From assembly GCA_963825615.1 (NCBI GenBank), contig CAWGTV010000001.1:620001-684000 (forward strand): a stretch of DNA of 64,000 nt. The letters are read 5' to 3'. Shown in pieces: positions 36,623 to 45,527 of this stretch; position 1 is the first letter of the stretch; each line of letters opens with the position of its first letter. The notes beneath the pieces are model-generated. The model saw nothing but the letters and a program-made list of their open reading frames with translations. It was not told the origin of the DNA and made no database searches. Origin of the DNA: JAHEDT01 sp963825615. Lineage in GTDB: Bacteria; Desulfobacterota; Desulfuromonadia; Desulfuromonadales; BM103. Made by a program: the position numbers and the translations under genes.

Positions 36623-38019
36623 CCACCGCTGCCCTGTTTTTACTACTGCTGCTCTGCCTTCTGACGGGCATGCCGATCGCGTTCGCCCTGGGTCTTTCCA
36701 GCATCACCACGATCCTGCTCTTTTCCAACGACTCGTTGGCCTCAATCGCACTGAAACTGCTGGAGGCCGAATCGGCACACTACACCCTGCTGGCGATCCC
36801 CTTCTTCATCCTGTCGTCGACCTTTTTGTCGACCGGCGGCGTCGCCACCCGGATCATCAATTTCGCCATTGACTGTGTCGGCTGGATTCGCGGCGGCCTG
36901 GCAATGGCCTCGGTCCTGGCCTGCATGATCTTTGCCGCGGTCTCCGGCTCCTCGCCGGCGACGGTCGCCGCCATCGGCTCGATTGTCATCGCCGGCATGG
37001 TCCAGGCCGGCTATCCCAAAAGCATGGCCGCCGGCGTCATCACCAATGCCGGGACCCTCGGCATCCTGATCCCCCCCTCGATCGTCATGCTGGTCTACGC
37101 GGCGGCGACCCAGGAATCTGCGGCGCGGCTCTTCATGGCCGGCTTCCTGCCGGGCCTGCTGATGGGCACCATGCTGATGATCGTCATCTACATCGTCGCC
37201 CGGGTCAAAGGCCTGCCGGCACAACCCTGGGTCGGCTTCAAGACCCTGGTGAAATCGAGTTTCAGCGCAAGCTGGGGGCTGATGCTGATCGTCATCGTGC
37301 TCGGCTCGATCTACGGCGGCATCTGCAGCCCGACCGAAGCCGCGGCCATTTCCGCAGTTTACGCGTTCTTCATCGCCATCTTCGTGTATCGCGACATGGG
37401 GCCGCTCAAAGGGGTGAAATGGCGTGAAACTGCAGAGGACGGGGTCCCCAAGATCCTTGTCCGCAACCTGTTACTGACCGCCAAGGCGCTCCCCCTGTCG
37501 ATGGTCCACAAGGACACCAAGAAAGTGCTGATGGATTCCGCCAAGGTCTCCATCATGCTGCTCTTCATCATCGGCAACGCCATGCTGTTCGCACACGTTC
37601 TCACCACCGAGCGGATTCCGCATCATATCGCCGAAACCATCGTCGGCTGGGGACTGCCCGCCTGGGGATTCCTGATCGTCGTCAACATTCTGCTGCTGAT
37701 TGCAGGCAACTTCATGGAGCCGTCGGCGATTCTGCTGATCATGGCGCCGATTCTCTTCCCCATCGCGATGAAGCTCGGCATCGACCCGATCCACCTCGGC
37801 GTCATCATGGTCGTCAACATGGAGATCGGCATGATTACGCCACCGGTGGGACTCAACCTGTTTGTCACCGCCGGCATAACCGGAGAGAACCTCACCTGGG
37901 TTCTTAAGGCCGCGCTCCCCTGGCTGCTGATCCTGCTGGTCTTCCTGGTCATGATCACCTATATCCCGCAGATCTCGCTGTGGCTGCCTGAATATATCGA
38001 TCATCTCAAAGGATATTGA
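36619..38019 (+). CDS. dctM: TRAP transporter large permease subunit
   Basis: Twelve-or-so-helix Na+-coupled permease. 466 residues from ATG 36619 (MTTAALFLLLLLCLLTGMP). The family marks are LLAIPFFILSSTFLSTGGVA, SGSSPATVAAIGSI, GILIPPSIVMLVYA, CSPTEAAAISAVYA and the C-terminal EIGMITPPVGLNLFV. A frame open further upstream through dctQ is not the start. The region after about residue 265 (KGVKWRETAEDG ... VHKDTKKV) is a longer cytoplasmic loop than in small DctM proteins. It is closed by a 15-bp stem at 38035. Confidence 0.95.
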   Translation: MTTAALFLLLLLCLLTGMPIAFALGLSSITTILLFSNDSLASIALKLLEAESAHYTLLAIPFFILSSTFLSTGGVATRIINFAIDCVGWIRGGLAMASVLACMIFAAVSGSSPATVAAIGSIVIAGMVQAGYPKSMAAGVITNAGTLGILIPPSIVMLVYAAATQESAARLFMAGFLPGLLMGTMLMIVIYIVARVKGLPAQPWVGFKTLVKSSFSASWGLMLIVIVLGSIYGGICSPTEAAAISAVYAFFIAIFVYRDMGPLKGVKWRETAEDGVPKILVRNLLLTAKALPLSMVHKDTKKVLMDSAKVSIMLLFIIGNAMLFAHVLTTERIPHHIAETIVGWGLPAWGFLIVVNILLLIAGNFMEPSAILLIMAPILFPIAMKLGIDPIHLGVIMVVNMEIGMITPPVGLNLFVTAGITGENLTWVLKAALPWLLILLVFLVMITYIPQISLWLPEYIDHLKGY

Positions 38020-38034
38020 TCGGGCCCGACCTTC

Positions 38035-38069
38035 CAGGCGTGGGGAGAACTTCTCCCCACGCCTGTTTG
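38035..38069 (+). terminator. Hairpin terminator after dctM
   Basis: CAGGCGTGGGGAGAA (38035-38049) pairs perfectly with 38051-38065 and is followed by TTTGC. The U-run is short, so some transcript may read into the universal stress gene 80 bases on. Confidence 0.75.
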
Positions 38070-38149
38070 CATCAATGGCAATAACCAGTAGAATTATTGA
38101 AGACAACCACGATAAATGCAAAGCTGCCGTCTTTTCCGGGAGAAGAACC

Positions 38150-38638
38150 ATGCTGCCCTACTACAAGAATATCCTTTATGCAACCGACCTGACCCCAAAC
38201 TCGGAATACGCATTCAAGCACGCCGTCCTGCTGGCCAGAAAATCACAGGCAAAAATCCACTTGCTGCATGTCATCCCTGAGATCGACGCAGGCTTTCGCA
38301 GCTATGTCTCCTCGGTTATGGGGCAAGGGATGCTGGAATCTTTCGAAGCAAAGAACGAAGAGCAGGCCCGCGAGGACATGAAGAGCAAGCTGGAGAAGTT
38401 CACACGCGAAGAGTTGACCGATCACCCGGAAGACCTGAAAAACATTGCGGGGATCGAAGTCGTGCACGGCCACGCGGCGTCCCAGATTCTTCATGCCGCA
38501 GATCGTCATGCCGTTGACGTGATCGTGCTTGGAGCCCATGGCAAAGGGGCCCTGGCGCACACCTTTCTCGGCAGCGTGACGGAAAAAGTCTTGCGCAGAT
38601 CGAAAAGACCGGTCTTCGTCATTCCCATCCCGGACTAG
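38150..38638 (+). CDS. Universal stress protein A family, downstream of dctPQM
   Basis: 162-residue Usp domain protein. ATG 38150 (MLPYYKNILYATDLTPNSEY) follows GGGAGAAG. The ATP-binding pattern G-x2-G-x9-G-S is present (GAHGKGALAHTFLGS), then RSKRPVFVIP. Residues 45-85 contain an insertion (GFRSYVSSVMGQGMLES) relative to minimal Usp. In Halomonas the Usp TeaD sits beside and modulates a TRAP transporter, and a similar link is plausible here. A clear terminator follows. Confidence 0.92.
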   Translation: MLPYYKNILYATDLTPNSEYAFKHAVLLARKSQAKIHLLHVIPEIDAGFRSYVSSVMGQGMLESFEAKNEEQAREDMKSKLEKFTREELTDHPEDLKNIAGIEVVHGHAASQILHAADRHAVDVIVLGAHGKGALAHTFLGSVTEKVLRRSKRPVFVIPIPD

Positions 38639-38664
38639 AGCACTTTTCAAATTTCTTACCTTTT

Positions 38665-38696
38665 AGGGAGTCGTCGCAAACGGCTCCCTTTTTCTT
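38665..38696 (+). terminator. Rho-independent terminator after the first universal stress gene
   Basis: AGGGAGTCGT (38665-38674) pairs with ACGGCTCCCT (38680-38689) with one mismatch and runs into TTTTCTTTCTT. Confidence 0.9.
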
Positions 38697-38939
38697 TCTT
38701 GCCTCCCCTCGGTCCTCTTCACATGCTTCCTACAATCTTTTTGTTATCAAAAACGGCAAGAGGGTTAAAATTAAGATGGGATTTAGAACCTTGCAAAAAT
38801 AGAACATTGTGTTTAATTTGAATTGATACTTTCAAATATTCACGGCAAACTTCTGTTTAGCGGAGGCAATGACGCCTTGATGCTTGATGAAGGTGTTCAT
38901 GGCAAGATCGTGGACACACAACCAAAAGGAGGCAAAACC

Positions 38940-39935
38940 ATGAAGAGAACCACTCATTTCCTGTCACTGATCAGCGCTTTTGCTCTGGTCGCAACCTTCG
39001 CCATGCCCGGTACGGGTCTTGCCGAAAAAACCCGCCTCGGTTTTGGTGGCGGCCCCGAAGGCGGCACTTTCCAGTACTTCTCCAATGGCATCGCATCCCG
39101 TCTTTCCAAGATGCTGCCCGATGTCGAAGTATCCAACATGGCTTCGGCTGGTTCGGTTGAGAACCTCCGTCGCGTCAACTCCGGCGAGATCGACTTCGGC
39201 ATCTCCTACTCCGGCGACACATACCTGGGACGCAACGGTCGTCTGACCAACGATACCAACAAGTATCCCAATGTTTACGCCATGGCTTTCCTCTACGGCG
39301 CTCCGGCTCACTTGGTCGTACTCGAGAAGAGCGGGATTAACCAGGTTGCCGATTTAGAGGGCAAGCGTATTGCCGTTGGCGGGGCAGGTTCGGGTGCTGC
39401 CGCTGCCGCGCAGCGTTATTTCAGCGCCATCGGCCTGTGGGACAAGATGAATGTTGAATTTATCGGCTACAGCAAGGCCGCTGCAGCGATCGGCGACGGC
39501 CTGATCGATGCTATGTGGGTCTTTGCCGGCTTCCCCAACAGCTCGGTCATCCAGGCGGCCGCCAGCAACAAGATCAAGATTCTTTCCACCTGGGACGCCG
39601 GGGAGAAAGGCGGTGCGTTCAAAGAGTATCCCTTCTATGCTTCTCTTACCATTCCTGCCGGCACCTACAGCGGCGTTGACTACGAGGTCAAGTCGTTCCA
39701 GGATTCCGCTCTTTGGGTGGCTGGCAAGCATGTTGACCCCAAGCATGTTTACGATGCCTTGGCAAACATTTACACCAAGGAAGGGCTCTCCTATATGGTC
39801 AAGGTCAAGAGCACCGCGAAATCCATGTCGGTTGCCAACGCTTTGACCGGCATCGTGACCCCGGTCCATCCCGGTGCGCAGAAATTCTGGAAAGAACAGG
39901 GGCTGACCCTGACAGACGCCCAGATGGCAGAATAA
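38940..39935 (+). CDS. TAXI-family TRAP transporter solute receptor
   Basis: Periplasmic receptor of a TAXI-type TRAP transporter. 331 residues. ATG 38940 follows AAGGAGG; the signal peptide ends about TGLA/EKT. The mature protein begins TRLGFGGGPEGGTFQYFSNG, the TAXI N-terminal signature, with GEIDFGISYSGD and the glycine-rich KRIAVGGAGSGAAAAAQRYF. The ligand is unknown; TAXI receptors often bind glutamate, 2-oxoglutarate or other acids. It lies upstream of its fused permease with a 12-bp stem between. The 243 bases from the preceding terminator to the start (38697-38939) must hold its promoter, but I see no strong match. Confidence 0.94.
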   Translation: MKRTTHFLSLISAFALVATFAMPGTGLAEKTRLGFGGGPEGGTFQYFSNGIASRLSKMLPDVEVSNMASAGSVENLRRVNSGEIDFGISYSGDTYLGRNGRLTNDTNKYPNVYAMAFLYGAPAHLVVLEKSGINQVADLEGKRIAVGGAGSGAAAAAQRYFSAIGLWDKMNVEFIGYSKAAAAIGDGLIDAMWVFAGFPNSSVIQAAASNKIKILSTWDAGEKGGAFKEYPFYASLTIPAGTYSGVDYEVKSFQDSALWVAGKHVDPKHVYDALANIYTKEGLSYMVKVKSTAKSMSVANALTGIVTPVHPGAQKFWKEQGLTLTDAQMAE

Positions 39936-39958
39936 TCTTTTTTCGTATCGGTTGATCA

Positions 39959-39986
39959 AGAAGCGGGGCTTAACAGCCCCGCTTCT
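39959..39986 (+). terminator. Intercistronic stem-loop after the TAXI receptor
   Basis: AGAAGCGGGGCT (39959-39970) pairs perfectly with 39975-39986 around TAAC, followed 11 bases later by ATTTTTTG. It probably limits read-through and protects receptor mRNA, so that the periplasmic receptor outnumbers the permease. Confidence 0.75.
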
Positions 39987-40053
39987 GTAAATTCTGCAAT
40001 TTTTTGTAATGCAGGGCAGCATCCACCTCTTACCATGGCAAGCAGGTAGTCAT

Positions 40054-42455
40054 ATGGCTGAAGAACTCCAAGAAGACCTCAAGGACCTTTCTCCGGAAGA
40101 ACAGGAGAAGCTCAGGAAATTGATGGAAAAGGACGCCAAGTCCTACCGTTCACCGACCGGGCTCTTCAAGTGGCTGGTCGCTGTGCTCGGTGCCGGCATG
40201 GTCCTGTTCTATTTCTACACTGCCGGACTGGCCGCCGTGGCGACCCAGTATCACCGGGGGGTGTATGTTTTTGCGACGTACGTGCTTGTCTTTTTGCTCT
40301 ACCCGGCCGGCAAGAACTGGATGCGCTTTCCTCTTTCGTTGGTTATCGGCGGAATCTTCTCCTGCGCGATTGCAGCACTCGGCTTCTTCGAGACCGTCGA
40401 TACTTTCCATGCGGCAATGGTCGGCGGCAACATGGCCACGATCGGCGCTATTATTGTTGGCGGGGCCATCATCGGTGTTGCTGCATTCATTATCGACAGC
40501 TGGCTGATGCAGAAATGGCCGAAGAACCCGACCCTTTCGGATATCATGTTCGCTCTTGCGTCAGCCGCTGTGATCTATTATTGGATTCACGAATTCGAAG
40601 TGCTCAATTACCGGGCCGGAGCGGAAACCAATCTTGATGCCATGATCAGCATCATCGGCGTCATTCTCTCCCTCGAAGTCTGCCGCCGGGTTCTCGGCTG
40701 GTCGATGACCTTTATCGGCATCGCCATGTTCCTTTACGGTTATCTCGGGCCGATTTTCCCCGACATCATCGCCCACCGCGGTTTCGGTATTGAGCGCCTG
40801 TGCACAGCCCTTTACCTGACGACCAACGGGGTGTTCGGGGTCATGGCCAATGTGTTGGCGACCTACGTCATTCTGTTTATATTTTTCGGCGCTTTCCTGC
40901 ACAAATCGGGTGCAGGCAAGTTCTTTATCGACTTCCCTCTGGCCCTGGCAGGACGCACGACCGGTGGCCCTGCCAAGGTGGCCGTTATCGCCTCGGCTTT
41001 CTTCGGTTCAGTGTCCGGAAGCGCCATCGCCAACACCGTTTCCACCGGCGCCTTTACCATCCCGCTCATGAAACGCGCCGGCTTCAAGCCACATGTCGCC
41101 GGCGCCATAGAGCCTGCCGCCTCAATCGGCGGCATGTTCCTGCCACCGGTTATGGGTGCCGGCGGCTTCCTCATGGCAGAACTGACTGAAACCTCATATG
41201 CCTACATCATGATGATCGCGGTCTTCCCGGCCCTGCTCTACTTCTTCTCGGTTTTCTGCATGATCCATTTCGAAGCCAAGAAATTGGGTTTGAAGGGGAT
41301 TGCAGATGAAGAGTTTCCACACTGGAAGGAAGTTCTTAAAAAGCAGTGGTACTTCTCGCTGCCACTAGTTGTTATTACGGTCCTGATGATCATGGGCAAA
41401 TCCCCGGGTTTCGCCGCCTTCTGGGCGACCCTTTCCTGCATAGGGGTCAGCTGGGTCAAGAAAGAAACCCGCATGGGGCCGAAGGAGATCTGGGAGGCCA
41501 TCCTCACCGGGGCCAACAACACCCTGATCATCGGCGCGACCCTCGGGGTTATCGGCATCATCGTCGGCACCATCTCGCTGACTGGAATCGGCCTCAAGTT
41601 TTCCGACATCATCATCTCCCTGGCCAGCGGCAACCTGCTTGCCGCCATATTCCTGATCGCCCTCGCTTCCCTGGTCCTTGGCATGGGCGTTCCAGTGACC
41701 GCCGCCTACCTGATCACCGCGGTGCTGGCGGTTCCACCGCTGATGGAAATGGGTGTACCGATTCTCTGCGCCCACATGATCGTCTACTGGTTCAGCCAGG
41801 ACTCAAATATCACACCACCAGTCTGCGTGGCTGCTTATGCCGGGGCTGCCATTGCCGGCTCAGACCCCTGGAAAACCGGCTGGACCAGCTTCAAGTTTGC
41901 CAAGCTGCTGTACGTCTGCCCGCTGCTGTTTGCCTTCACCCCGGCGATCCTGTTCCAGCCGCACTCGGCGAATGTCAAGGTTCCGTACCTGGAAGACGAC
42001 ATACCGTTCGCTTCGGTCTTGTCGATGGATGCCAAGATCGGGCAAAGCTTTGCGGAAGGTGACGTGGTCTGCCAAGATTATGGTCGGTGACGAGATCATC
42101 GACATAAAAGCTGAGCGCGGCGGCAACATCACTGAGGTGAAAGCCTTTGCCGGCGGCATGGTTAACCCCGGGAGAGACGATCATTGAAGCCTCAGACCCG
42201 GCGACCGCGTTACAGACGATATCCTCCTTCATCTCGGCCATTCTCGGCACTATCGCGTTCTCGGCCACGACCATGTTCTTCTGGTTCCGGCGGACCACCC
42301 CCGTGGAATGGCTGGTTCTCGCTGTCGGCACAGTCTTTCTCTACTGGCCGACAGTCATTACCGACACAATCGGCCTAGCCCTTGTCGGCCTGGTGATTTT
42401 CTCCCAGATTGCAAAAAACAAGAAGGATCATGGTTCGATCATCGCCCCGGCATGA
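40054..42455 (+). CDS. Fused TAXI-TRAP permease with an internal biotinyl/lipoyl-like domain (two frame breaks)
   Basis: Fusion of the small and large TRAP membrane subunits. ATG 40054 (MAEELQEDLKDLSPEEQEKL) opens a charged 45-residue cytoplasmic lead. DctQ-like and DctM-like segments follow, with SVSGSAIANTVSTGAFTIPL, GGMFLPPVMGAGGFLMAELT and the end of the DctM core at YWFSQDSNITPPVCVAAYAG. After about residue 655 the reading frame breaks near 42070 and again in a C run at 42163-42166. Joined, it reads GQSFAEGDVVAKIMVGDEI, IDIKAERGGNITEVKAFAGG and MVNPGETIIEAS, the pattern of a small biotinyl/lipoyl-like barrel. It then runs into two more membrane segments ending at 42455. The length of 2402 bases is two over a multiple of three, fitting two extra bases in 799 residues. 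Confidence 0.85.
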
Positions 42456-42473
42456 TCTTGAGAGAGTCTGGAT

Positions 42474-42911
42474 ATGCGAGACATCAAAAAAATTCTTTTC
42501 GCCACCGACTTCTCCGAATCCTCACTGCCGGCGGCTGATTATGCTATCACCTTGGCAAAACTAACCGGGGCACACCTGCATATCCTCCATGTTATCAATG
42601 AACTGGAGGAACACCAGCGGGTCATGATCCCCATTGAAGCATTCCAGGTTCTGGAGAAGAAAGTCGAACTTCACGCCGTTGCAGAGTTGGAGAGCTTCTG
42701 CACAAATCAGGCTCTGGGTCTGCCGACCACGACCCATGCCGTGGTCGGCGTTCCATTCGCAAAGATTCTAGAAATTGCCGAGGCCGTGGCTGCCGACTTG
42801 GTGGTCATGGGCACGCATGGCCGAGCCGGCATCGAGCACATCCTGGTCGGCAGCACGGCGGAGAGGGTCGTCAGGCACTCGAGGATTCCAGTGCTCACCG
42901 TACGCAGCTAG
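42474..42911 (+). CDS. Universal stress protein A family, downstream of the TAXI permease
   Basis: 145-residue minimal Usp domain. MRDIKKILFATDFSESSLPA starts the fold. The ATP motif is GTHGRAGIEHILVGSTAERV, followed by HSRIPVLTVR. It lies 18 bases after the TAXI permease stop, so it is cotranscribed. Only distantly similar to the Usp at 38150, so it is not a recent copy. A role in tuning the transporter is inferred from the TeaD precedent. Confidence 0.94.
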   Translation: MRDIKKILFATDFSESSLPAADYAITLAKLTGAHLHILHVINELEEHQRVMIPIEAFQVLEKKVELHAVAELESFCTNQALGLPTTTHAVVGVPFAKILEIAEAVAADLVVMGTHGRAGIEHILVGSTAERVVRHSRIPVLTVRS

Positions 42912-42937
42912 AAATGACTATCCGGTTTAAACGACAA

Positions 42938-42964
42938 AAGGCGAGGCCTTGCGGCTTCGCCTTT
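42938..42964. terminator. Bidirectional hairpin terminator
   Basis: AAAGGCGAGGCC (42938-42949) pairs with GGCTTCGCCTTT (42953-42964) with one mismatch. The A- and T-rich ends serve both the Usp gene and the convergent lipoprotein gene. Confidence 0.85.
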
Positions 42965-42967
42965 CAT

Positions 42968-43343
42968 TTATTGTGGCAGCAGGCGCCGGCGGCGCATTTC
43001 GTCGCGCACCCTGTTACGTTGATTTTCCAATTCCAGGGTATTGCTGTTGCTACTGCCACCGCCCAGCCATTTATCGGCTTGAACACCATATCCGCTGCCA
43101 CCACTCCACGAGCCGAAGCCAACTCCAACACTGACATCGCCGCTATTGCCGGAGCGACTGGAACGAACAAGTGCGTCACTCAACTCCTGCTCATAAGCAA
43201 TCAGCTCGGCATCACTCATTTTCAAGTAGTCCTGCTCGAAGCAAAAGAGCCGTATCAGATCCCGGTGTCGATAGACAACCGACCAAAACGTGGGCGAGGA
43301 GAATCAGCAGGGGGAGATGTTTTACATCAAGGAATTTGTTCAT
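42968..43343 (-). CDS. Gly/Ser-rich small lipoprotein (one frame break)
   Basis: On the minus strand ATG 43343 sits 6 bases after GGAGG and gives MNKFLDVKHLPLLILLAHVL then lipobox LVGC (Cys23) and LSTPGSD. The frame then changes near 43258 and continues DLIRLFCFEQDYLKMSDAEL, AYEQELSDALVRSS and a Gly/Ser-rich stretch (GVGFGSWSGGSGYG). It ends in a charged helix (ENQRNRVRDEMRRRRLL). The length of 376 bases is one over a multiple of three, giving about 124 residues. Alone, either half would look like a meaningless short frame; the signal peptide, ribosome site and shared strand argue for one gene. Function unknown. Confidence 0.6.
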
Positions 43344-43394
43344 CCACAGCCTCCGTCGAACGAACAACTCTGGCACAACCACAGGGTAAAGGAA

Positions 43395-44666
43395 TCAGCC
43401 CCCTTCATCCCCTCCCATCAATAGGCAGTGAATATGCAACATCAGTTGCTCTCCGGACAGACTAACGGTAGACGGAGGGAGAACCTGGTCCCCGATTGCG
43501 TCCTTGAGGACAAAGTTGACCTCACCGGAAAGGAAATGCCCAAGGATTTTCATGCTGTAGGTGCCAAGTCCACGACCCGAGCCTTTGGTGGAGAAATCAC
43601 GCTGAAAGATTCTCTGCTGGTAGGATGTGGGGATCACTGTCGAGTTGTGGACCCAGAAGTGGCACTGTGTTCCATCGCACTCCGCGCCAATGGTTACAAT
43701 CTCCCCCGCCGGCGTCGCCTCCAGGGCGTTTTTGACCATATTGCCGAGAATCCGCCTGATCAAGGTGACGTCACTGACAAAGGGAAAGACCGCCGCCGCC
43801 TCGTCAATCTTCAGCAAACGCTTGCGAGCGACTTCCTGCCCTTCATAAAGGTCAACAATATCAGCAAGGACCTCCCTGCTGACCAGCATGTGATTGTCGA
43901 CCTTCAGTTCACCTTTTTCAACCGCCAGGAGCACTCGCTGGGCATCAATTTCATCAATGACTCTTTGCGAAGCCAGCTGGATGCGGCGGCTAATTTCCAG
44001 GGGATTGGCATTTTCATCGATCTCCATGAGCTCTGCGAAACCACGAATACTGCCGACCAGGTTGAGAATGTCATGAAAAAAAGTCCGTTCCAATGCCAGG
44101 CGGCGCCGTTCATGACTGATGTCCATACCAGCCAGCACGATAAACATCTCACTGTGATAATCCAGTGGAGCAGACCATACTCTCAAAGTCAGGTTCTGAA
44201 CGGCAACGCCAAGCTGTCGTGTCAGCGTGCACTCCTGGACATTCTCTTCGCCTTCCAGACCCGACATCATTGCCATCAGGGCTCCGCAGGTTTCGCAGGA
44301 ATCCCCAGTACCGCACCCACCGACTGAGCCAAGCGCGACGTGGCATAAAAGGACATCCCCGACGAACTGTCCGACCGGGCTTTCCGGACCTGACCAACCG
44401 GCAATCTGGTAGAAAGCACGGTTGGCAAAAACGATCTGGCGATACTGATTAAGGACCAGGACCATGCCCGGCATGACATCCAGCAGATGTCGTGTCATGA
44501 GCGCATCGGCAAAAAAATCCGACTGGCGCTTCAATTCTTCCGGCGAAGCGCAGGGCTTGCCGTCAACCGGGGTTTTGTTATTGGCAGGATGGTTCAGCTG
44601 CATCTTTTCCGGGCACTCCTTAAGCGTCATGTTGGCGAGAAATACATGACGTGCTAAGAGGCTCAT
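43395..44666 (-). CDS. PAS-domain sensor histidine kinase with a cysteine cluster
   Basis: 423 residues, soluble (no membrane segment). The PAS domain (about 60-175) contains VLNQYRQIVFANRAFYQIAG and then a cysteine cluster (CHVALGSVGGCGTGDSCETC), suited to metal or redox sensing. The phosphoacceptor region is ERTFFHDILNLVGSIRGFAE, with His in the H-box. N-box: GNMVKNALEATP. G-box: TKGSGRGLGTYSMKIL. The start may be ATG 44666 or the later ATG 44603, which has AAGGAG 12 bases before it. No response regulator is adjacent, so it is an orphan. The E2-type acyltransferase follows upstream with only 16 bases between. Confidence 0.88.
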   Translation of the reverse strand: MSLLARHVFLANMTLKECPEKMQLNHPANNKTPVDGKPCASPEELKRQSDFFADALMTRHLLDVMPGMVLVLNQYRQIVFANRAFYQIAGWSGPESPVGQFVGDVLLCHVALGSVGGCGTGDSCETCGALMAMMSGLEGEENVQECTLTRQLGVAVQNLTLRVWSAPLDYHSEMFIVLAGMDISHERRRLALERTFFHDILNLVGSIRGFAELMEIDENANPLEISRRIQLASQRVIDEIDAQRVLLAVEKGELKVDNHMLVSREVLADIVDLYEGQEVARKRLLKIDEAAAVFPFVSDVTLIRRILGNMVKNALEATPAGEIVTIGAECDGTQCHFWVHNSTVIPTSYQQRIFQRDFSTKGSGRGLGTYSMKILGHFLSGEVNFVLKDAIGDQVLPPSTVSLSGEQLMLHIHCLLMGGDEGG

Positions 44667-44682
44667 CTATCCGACAAGGGCA

Positions 44683-45408
44683 TCAAGCCTCATCAAAACA
44701 GGTTCCGGCAACCAGGGTTACAGGGGCTTCGAGATAACTTTTCAGGGAATCGAGAAACTCGGCAGCATCCGCACCATCGAGAATACGGTGATCTGCCGAA
44801 AGGGTCAAGCGCACCATAGGCGCAACCACCAGCTCTTCATGCTCGTCGACCACCACTTCCCCTTTGACTGTCCCAACAGCTAAAACTGCGGCCTGCGGAG
44901 GGGTGACAAGTGCGGCAAATGATTCTACTCCGAGCATCCCCATGTTACTGACAGTGAAGGTACCACCTTCCTGATCTTCGTCTGAAAGTTGACCGAGGTG
45001 TGCCTTTTCCGCCAAATCAGCGGCATAATGGCTGATTTGCTTCAGGGCAAGCCGCTCAACATGATGAATGACCGGATAGTAAAGACCACTCTCGGTGGCG
45101 ACAGCCATTGCCAGGTTAATCTGTGGCTGCTCGACAGCCTCGCCGTCGATCCAATGACTGTTGACCCAGGGATGTTCTTTTATCGCAGCTGCCGTTGCAG
45201 AGAGGATAAAGTCGTTGATAGTGATGCCGAGATCCTTGCGAAAACGTATGATATCCGTCATATCGACAGCGATGGTGACGAAAAAATGCGGTGTGTTCTG
45301 CCAGCTATCGACCATTTTGCGCTCAATCAGGCGCCGTATACGCACCGTTTTACGGCCACCCGTGTCAGCATTAGCACCCTGGCTGGATTGATTCTCTTTT
45401 CCTGGCAT
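44683..45408 (-). CDS. Stand-alone 2-oxoacid dehydrogenase E2-type acyltransferase (catalytic domain only)
   Basis: 241 residues forming just the CoA-dependent acyltransferase domain of dihydrolipoamide acyltransferases. RKTVRIRRLIERKMVDSWQN opens the domain and NTPHFFVTIAVDMTD follows. The catalytic LSADHRILDGADAAEFL is intact (DHRxxDG). There is no lipoyl domain and only a hint of a peripheral-subunit-binding tail. ATG 45408 follows AAAGGA at 9 bases with no coding frame upstream, so the short form is real and not a truncation by sequence error. No E1 or E3 genes are near. It may act as a free acyltransferase, or serve an E1/E3 encoded elsewhere. Confidence 0.85.
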   Translation of the reverse strand: MPGKENQSSQGANADTGGRKTVRIRRLIERKMVDSWQNTPHFFVTIAVDMTDIIRFRKDLGITINDFILSATAAAIKEHPWVNSHWIDGEAVEQPQINLAMAVATESGLYYPVIHHVERLALKQISHYAADLAEKAHLGQLSDEDQEGGTFTVSNMGMLGVESFAALVTPPQAAVLAVGTVKGEVVVDEHEELVVAPMVRLTLSADHRILDGADAAEFLDSLKSYLEAPVTLVAGTCFDEA

Positions 45409-45527
45409 GACAGCAATCCTTTCAGATCTTCATTCCTTCGAGAAAAACTCCGCTTTGGCTCTTATTGATTCAAGACGAATCTGTCTGGCTGAATGCATCT
45501 CAGTATCATTTAATTTGTCAGCTATTG

